Of a stretch of 64,000 nt of DNA, positions 57,931-64,000 are shown in pieces. Source of the DNA: Stereum hirsutum FP-91666 SS1 (taxonomy: Eukaryota > Basidiomycota > Agaricomycetes > Russulales > Stereaceae); contig NW_006763139.1 of assembly GCF_000264905.1 (NCBI RefSeq), positions 1,280,313 through 1,344,312 on the forward strand, written 5' to 3'. Made by a program: the position numbers and the translations under genes. Position 1 is the first letter of the stretch. Each line of letters begins with the position of its first letter. The notes below the pieces were generated by a model. It did no database searches. It had not been told where the DNA came from and saw only the letters and a program-made list of their open reading frames with translations.

Positions 57931-59529
57931 TAGTCCACCACCACAGATTTTGCCGCGTCATCTAAATAACGAGGCCTGGGTCCGGCTGTTTTCGTTCTTG
58001 AGTCCGTCGCAGTTGGGCCTGTTACTTGCTCTTTTCCTTTTCCTTTGCTCTTGTCGAGAGGAGGAAGGTGTACTTCTTTCGCATTTCCGTTTCACTTGTC
58101 GAGAGGACGACAGAATAGAAATGCATTCCCGTCCGTCCTCGTCTGTGTCGATTCCCATGCCAAGCAGGTCCGAGATGCTATTCAGAGTGAAGACCACTGC
58201 AGAGTCAGAAACAGATGGCATGTCGACGGTCAGTACGAAGTGCGATGATCAAGTGTCAAGTGTTAGACTAGAGATTTAGGTCGACGAGAGCAAGAAGTAG
58301 GAAGAGGGGCCAGTGAAGAGAGAAGGGGTCGAAGCATAGGCCAGAGCGCAGATGAAGAACATAATGGACGACCGCGACGCGTTCAGGTTGCAGTCTGTGC
58401 CACGCGGAGCCACAGGTCGCGTCAAGAAAATATTTGCCAAAACGTGAGATTCAGAGCGCAGTACTATTTTGTCGCTCCATATCATTATTATATGCTAACC
58501 AATACCCTGCGAATATTATGAAGAAAGTGAACAGAAGAATAATATTTTCTAGGATTTACAGTGTTTTACTCAAGTGACCGTACGGTTGCGCGGAGTCCGA
58601 AGTCCGGCTGTGTCCAAGCCTGCGCCACAGTGGGCATCTGCATTTAAATCGACGGAGGGCAGAGTCGATGGGTCTTAAAAACTGTCAGTTGACGCGCCGA
58701 GGGTGTAAAAAAAGACTTGTGGACTGATTGAATGCTCGGAACGGAATATGAACGGAAAACTTGGCTCCGTGCAGAAATTCACCGTGGTTTGCAGCCCCCA
58801 AGATCAAGTTCAACGACGCTCTTGGCAGTTTTGCTGTGAGGTCATGACGGTAAGCAGCGGTCAGGGGGGACAACCATCTAGCAGCGCCTCCTGTCTGCTG
58901 CAAAACACGGACGGTGACATTCGACGATATCTTTGATACAGTGGACGTAGACCTAAGTTCGTCGAATTTTTTTCCTGCCGTTGAGGCTGCTCGACTGAGA
59001 AGGGAAAGTCATTAATAGTAAGCTGGCCTGATCTTGAAAGCAATGCTACGGTCGCAGGCTGTGAGCTTCGAGCAAGTACATCAGATAAGACAGTTGGCTG
59101 GATGAGGATGAGGATGAGGATGAGGATGAGGATGAGGATGAGGATGAGGATGAGGATGAGGATGAGGATGAGGATGAGGATGAGGATGAGGATGAGGATG
59201 AGGATGGATGTCAGATAGGCTGAGAGGCAGTACGAGTCGTTCCTGTGGCACCGAGTATTAAGACCTGCTTGATGAGCGGGTATAGAGCGTAGATCATGGT
59301 CAGTAGTTCATAGCCCAAGCGACTTGAACTTGAATAATGGTGCCTGAAAGTAGATAAAAAAAGGCTCAAAGACGCGTATTGACTATGAACGCGTGTACGT
59401 TCATCGATCTGAACTTGTTAAGCATGCCTAGCCTCGTCCATTGTTGTAATGAGCTCGAGGCTGAGCGTCGTCTCGGGACTCGGGACCTTTTTGGTGAGGA
59501 TTGCATCGTAAGTACATTCAACTGAAGAT
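57931..59529. other. Intergenic region left of WDR89-like gene
   Basis: 57,931-58,679 is single-copy without a recognisable gene. 58,680-59,529 duplicates 44,018-44,768. It contains the GATGAG microsatellite. Confidence 0.55.
59101..59202 (+). repeat. Microsatellite (GATGAG)17
   Basis: Seventeen uninterrupted GATGAG units. The duplicate copy at about 44,440-44,450 has a single GATGAG, so the expansion arose in this copy, or the array collapsed in the other, after the duplication. Confidence 0.97.
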
Positions 59530-61249
59530 CTACCCCCGCTTCAATTTCTTCGGATCCTACACACATCCAGTCAAGAGAAAATAGGTGAGGTGGAGACCAA
59601 CAATCACTGATGATGAGCTATCCAAGAGAAAAGAGGTCAAGGGCCTGGGCAGGACTCACATTGCCTACATCCCCCATCTCCACATCGCCTTCATGATCAT
59701 AGACTCTCTTCCTCCCCGACGGGCTCAAACTCCCCATCCCACCGTCCTCTTCGCCTTCCATCTTGATGTCGTCTCCGGATGATGAGCCAGCGGGAATGGC
59801 AGGAGCGGACCAGAGGTGGATTTGGGCGTCTTCGCCGCCCGAGAGGAGGACGTTGTGCTATCGTTTAGTAAACGCGAATAAGATTAGATTGATCCGGACG
59901 TGAAAAGATACGAAGAGGAGGGTGGAAGAGAGCACCTACCCGTTCATCCCACAACATCGACCTGACGACGCCACTGTGGCCCGTTGACCATATACGCTCG
60001 AGTGCCCATGAGGCCTCCCGATCTTCGTAGTCTGCATTACGGATGAGTGCGATATCGCCTCTAAACCGCGCACAGAAGTCAGTCAGAATGGCTAGTCCGT
60101 ATGATGGAGAGTAGGCGCAAGAACATACTCGTTCGATCCTACGAAGACGCCCAATCCGCTGCTATCGGACATGTGGCAACCAACGAGATAATCCGTTACC
60201 CAGGTATTTTGAGCAGTATGGACCGAAGGGCTGCGAATATCGAGGTCCTGTCTTTGGTCTAACTGCTCACATTCACATCAGCCCCGAATATACCCACCAG
60301 ATGAAGATGAAGTGCAACTAGAGCGTACCTCATGTGTCCACGTACTAACCGTCTCCATATCGCTCGCCGCCCACACGCATCTCGATCGTCCACGATTTTG
60401 GTGAAACCAGCCTACTTGGGATATACTGCATCCCCAGTTACTGACTTGAATGACGGCTTCGTCTTCGTCTTCTTCGTCTGCGTTGGATATGCTGATGAGA
60501 CCGTCGGAGGACGCGGAGAGGAGGGTTCTTTGGTGGGATAGCGCGGGCGAAGACGTAGACGAGGACGAGGACTGACGGAGGAAGTGGAGGGCTGTTATGT
60601 CGTCGGAGTGGGTCGAGGCGTGGGTGCGGAGGGGTGCGACGGGATTTCGTGGATCCCTGCGAAGCAAACCATATACATAAGGCTTTGAGAAGGTAAAAGA
60701 GGGATTTGTTGGTTCTTTACCAGTACAAGATCAAAGCTTCATCGCTCTGCATGCCCGTTCCTGCCGCCACAGTCATACCATCGGGCGAAACATCTGCGCA
60801 TAGCAAAGCGCGGGGTCTTCCTGCGAGGCGCACTGTGTAGGAACAGCACAGATACAGCCAGATTTATTCTTTGAGTGGTCAAAACGAGGTATACTCGAAA
60901 ATGTAATGCGGAAGCTGTACATACTTTGTACAGCTACCGAGCCTGCCCTATCATCCCATACTTTGATGGTACCGTCTTTTCCAGAAGAGACCAGGGAGCG
61001 CTGATTCGTGCCAACGATGGCATCGACAGCACGCAGAGAAGTAGTTCCCCCTTCATGGCCATATAGAGATTGAGCCGGACGGAGAGAATGACTGTCGAAA
61101 AGATATATTTCATTCGACGGTGCCGAAGCGGAAGCGGCATAACGAGATGGGAGAGCGGCTAGGGAGAGGACATAGGCGTCAGAGGGAAGACGCGTAGATC
61201 TGAGTGGATTTGAGGTGTTCGTGAACGATGCCGACTGTGCGAGGGACAT
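59530..61249 (-). CDS. WD-repeat protein, WDR89-like
   Basis: Starts MSLAQSASFTNTSNPLRSTR. WD blades are visible: NEIYLFDSHSLRPAQSLYGH, LVSSGKDGTIKVWDDR, HRTL-type LLSASSDGLISISNADEED, SDSSGLGVFVGSNEGDIALI, STGHSGVVRSMLWDER, then LLSGGEDAQIHLWSAPA. The order, the acidic insert after the third blade and the small size (about 400 residues) fit WDR89-type proteins. The C-terminus is acidic (DDIKMEGEEDGG, GDVEMGDV), with a last tiny exon DPKKLKRG, a possible nuclear signal. About six exons. Its truncated duplicate lies at 44,769-45,880. Confidence 0.8.
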
Positions 61250-61650
61250 GTCTATGTTTTTGAACGAAATGGGTATGTCGGTATGTTTTTTTTGACGCGA
61301 CGCGCGAACGGCGAAGTGCGCGGGAAAGAAAGAGTGCCTGTTTTGGATCTGGATCTTTTTAGGAACTCACAGCCGGGCCGAGAGCGTGCCAAGGCGCTGC
61401 CGCCATAGCGATCGGATTTCCAGTGGTCTCTGAGCTGAGCGGGGCGGACGGCTCGCATCCTCTCTCTCTCGCTCTCCATCATCCATTCCAACCGTCGTCG
61501 CGCTTGATTGTCCGCGACCGGTCTTCGTGCAGCTCTCATTCGTACACCCACGTTCTTTACCCACTCTCTTTTACCGGCCCACAAAGGCTTGTAGGCTTGT
61601 TAGAAAAACTAAGCGCATTTTTCCCCGTCGACGCCCTTCGTACGAACACC
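61250..61650. promoter_or_regulatory. Divergent upstream region, WDR89-like / membrane protein
   Basis: A 401-bp interval between divergent starts. It carries a T run (gttttttttgacgcgacgcg) shared with 45,920-45,950, and the end of the direct duplication at about 61,405. Confidence 0.4.
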
Positions 61651-62478
61651 ATGGCCCCCTCAGGTCAGTCAATATTTCAGTAAAATGGGTGAGCAAATAA
61701 CTAATGAATATATGGATCACAGCTCGCCGCCACCGTCTGCCTCAGCACCCGCGCGACTACGTCCTTGTTCCCGCGCCGCTTGGTATGTTCAGTGCACCCC
61801 CATCGACCCTGTCCGCAGTCTTACCGTCGCTACTTCCAACAAACAGATCTCTCACTCGCGACCATGAGCGAGAAATCGCCACTTCCCGCCATCGTCGTCA
61901 CGCCTTCTTCACCCTCGAGCTCAGGCGATTTCTCCATCGCCTTCCTCGCCCCCGCTCCCAAACCCTCCCTCTTCCAGCGCCTAACCTCTTCGCTTAGCTC
62001 TCCCACCAGTCCGACCTATCCGAACAGCCCCATAGCGCTCACCCTTTCTGATACCGACTCGGAAGCCGGCACACCGCCCCCATCCTCATCCGCCTTCCAC
62101 ATTCCTTCACAGTCCCCATCCTATTCGTCACTCTCGAATAAGTTGCAGCTCAAAGCACGCACCTCGTTCCTCCTGCTGTTGCTCTTCTTCATCCTCGCGT
62201 GCCATCTGCTCACTCATAGACTCGCGACGCGTATACCACATCTGGAGTTTGGGAACGTGAGGGATTTGACGCTTAATCCTGGCACGGAGTCGGCGACGAA
62301 TGGGGTGGGCAGTTGGTGGGATTGGAACACCGTTTGGGGAGAGGATGCGGAAGCGGATGTGGATACGAGGGAGTTTGTGATCAGGGAAGGAGGGTCCGAG
62401 GTGGAGTTCCCGTTGGAGGCTGAAGAGGCTGAGTTTCCGCTGGAAGCTGAGCAGATCGGGACGGAGAATGCAGTATAG
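61651..62478 (+). CDS. Single-pass membrane protein, hypothetical
   Basis: Three exons (61651-61663, 61723-61782, 61847-62478) join to 234 residues: MAPSARRHRLPQHPRDYVLV, then a Ser/Pro-rich cytosolic part (KSPLPAIVVTPSSPSSSGDF, SDTDSEAGTPPPSSS), one hydrophobic helix TSFLLLLLFFILACHLLTH at about residues 130-148, then an acidic C-terminal part with EFPLEAEEAEFPLEAEQ repeats. A shorter form from ATG 61,864 is possible. The layout fits a type II membrane protein. Function unknown. Confidence 0.65.
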
Positions 62479-64000
62479 TTCGCTGGGGTGTGAAGGACAT
62501 GATGTGGGATGTGGACACTGGCTTGAGGGAGAGAATTTATGTGGATACAGTTGTGGTTTTGGTGGACTTGCTGAACCGATTTTCGTTCGACGTGGTCAAC
62601 GTAAGGCGCACTCTCGAGCAGGTCCCGTTCGCTTGATGATGCAGACTACGACCCCTCGGCTCGCCGTCCGTCGACTCCTTGGACATTTACACGGTACGCA
62701 GGTCGCCGATCCTGGCGCACGACGCTATACGCCCTTCAATTCATTCTTCTTCCTGCCGTCTACATACATACGCACTATTTATCACCTTCAACCCCTTCGA
62801 ACTCACCGTTCTTGGTTTTGAACATACATCCATATCTACGCTTCGGGTTTTAGGTTTCCTTTCGGGTGACCACACACGCACACCATATCACACTGTCTGT
62901 GAGTGCAACCCCCTCTTTTTACTCTTCATCGGTATCGGTTGGAACCTCTTTTGAATCAAATTTTCTGGCTGGGAAAACGTCCTCTTTTACTTACTTACTC
63001 GCTACCCTTTTTTCTTTTCTCTTCTTCCCATGTTGCGTTCTCTCCATCCATCAACTATCGATTATCAATTTTATCAACCGTTTCAACCCCTTGATACCCA
63101 GCTTCAGCTGTACATATCTTTATCCCATTTTACCCACCCACCCATTGTTACCTGCGCTTTAGATAAAGCTGAGCATGGCATAGCGTAGCATAGCGTTACG
63201 CGTCACGGTGACGAGCGAGTCTTTCTACATATACAAGTATAGCTGGTATTTTTGCAGTGATGTCCGTGTTGTGCGTGTGAGGCGGACGGGCGACATCATC
63301 ATCGATATCGCGTAGGGCGAGCGATATTGCGCTGGCAGGGTCCCGGGGCTACCAGTGCTCGATGCGTTACGCTGAACAAATGCAGGCGTCCTGAACGATC
63401 CAGGGGAATTCACAGACCTGATCCCATTTGGAGTCTGAATGAGAGGCAGGGAAAATTGGATCTTGATTCTTGAAAGCTAGAGAGAGTTGCAAGAGAGTTG
63501 ATGTTACATATATACGACGGCATGCGAAGAGGCCTTCCAGTTGGCTCGTTGACAGGGGCGCGGAAGTTTATCACATGTGAGTGGATAATAAACAGGCGCT
63601 CGACGACGATACCTTGACGATAGGTAACTTACCTCTATGACCCACACCTCTGATTCCTTTACTTACACGGAATAAAGAAAAGAAGGCTCTGTTTTGGAAT
63701 CAAAAACCTGCGTTGCCTTTTCGGCTTGTTTAATGTGAATCACAGCCACATGGATTTGTTTTTGTTGCAGGAAACCCAACGTTCTCGCCGCGTCTTGAAG
63801 TGGCCAACGGCTGGTTCGATCTCACGACCTCTCGGAGGAGGAATTGTTATTGAGGAATACCAACCGTTAGACCACTGCGGCATTGATAGGACTGGGCGTA
63901 CCAGTAATATATACGACTCTTTCACTCCGATTTACACACATCTCTCGCTTGCTTTCGTCGCGAAACTAATTACTTTGCTTGACAATAAATCGATCATCGA
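62479..64000. other. Gene-free right end
   Basis: 3' UTR of the membrane protein and beyond; CT-rich 62,980-63,150. No supported gene. A hairpin with tRNA-like boxes lies near 63,795-63,885 but does not fold as a tRNA. Confidence 0.5.

Larger units (their letters stand above)
58680..61405. repeat. Direct duplicate of the WDR89-like locus, intact copy
   Basis: Direct repeat partner of 44,018-46,061. It retains the first exons of the gene. Together the two copies bracket the right arm plus the BTB pseudogene, about 12.6 kb. Confidence 0.9.

Noticed and set aside
62468..62821. 117-codon frame overlapping the end of the membrane protein gene
   Set aside because: Overlaps the upstream gene out of frame and shows no domain; probably 3' UTR.
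63795..63885. Possible tRNA on the minus strand (A-box-like tggtctaacggttgg and B-box-like gatcgaacc)
   Set aside because: T stem halves do not pair and no seven-base anticodon loop with T33 can be formed. The ends instead form a long imperfect hairpin, so a tRNA relic or chance is more likely.

Overview
The window looks like nuclear DNA of a filamentous basidiomycete, probably an Agaricomycete. Genes are split by many short introns (about 50-100 nt, mostly GT-AG), gene density is moderate, and the housekeeping genes are eukaryotic and fungal: PEX12, mitochondrial SSB (RIM1), HBS1, calcineurin B (CNB1), mitochondrial MnmE/MSS1, a MARVEL protein, an AMPK-type CBM48 protein, a WDR89-like WD protein and a nuclear tRNA-Asn with an intron. 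The species call is inference; no species marker is visible.

Layout. Positions 1-11,445 and 46,062-57,278 are two arms of a large inverted duplication, separated by about 34.6 kb of single-copy DNA. In the left arm the order is: end of a BTB-type gene, gene B (minus), a divergent promoter, gene A (plus), PEX12 (minus). The right arm carries the same genes in inverted order. The right arm lies between a truncated WDR89-like copy (44,018-46,061) and the intact one (58,680-61,405), which are direct repeats of each other. The spacer holds a weak hypothetical gene, RIM1, HBS1, a CBM48 protein, a short-chain dehydrogenase, a kinase-like gene, a Ser/His-rich protein, a solo relative of gene B, tRNA-Asn, CNB1, MSS1 and a MARVEL protein. 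A 207-bp MITE with perfect 46-bp terminal inverted repeats lies at 24.0 kb. Right of WDR89 is a single-pass membrane protein and then gene-free sequence.

The unusual system is the A/B pair. Gene A encodes about 1,150 residues: a basic N-terminus, an about 100-residue domain also found in gene B, a P-loop NTPase (Walker A GNQGQGKS), and a C-terminal region with a restriction-endonuclease-like PD...QAK signature. Genes A and B are transcribed divergently from one promoter and share the N-terminal domain, including an intron at the same His-His position. Relative to the left arm, the right arm has two nested small inversions. One (52,249-53,451, 1,203 bp) flips the whole divergent promoter together with the first exon parts of both genes, so A and B exchange promoters and N-termini, and both new junctions stay in frame. 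The second (47,788-48,717) flips the 3' end of gene A and gives it a new tail. In the right arm PEX12 and the BTB gene are pseudogenes, while the A and B reading frames stay open despite about 10% protein divergence. This suggests the A/B cassette is maintained, or spreads, independently of its neighbours; that reading is inference.
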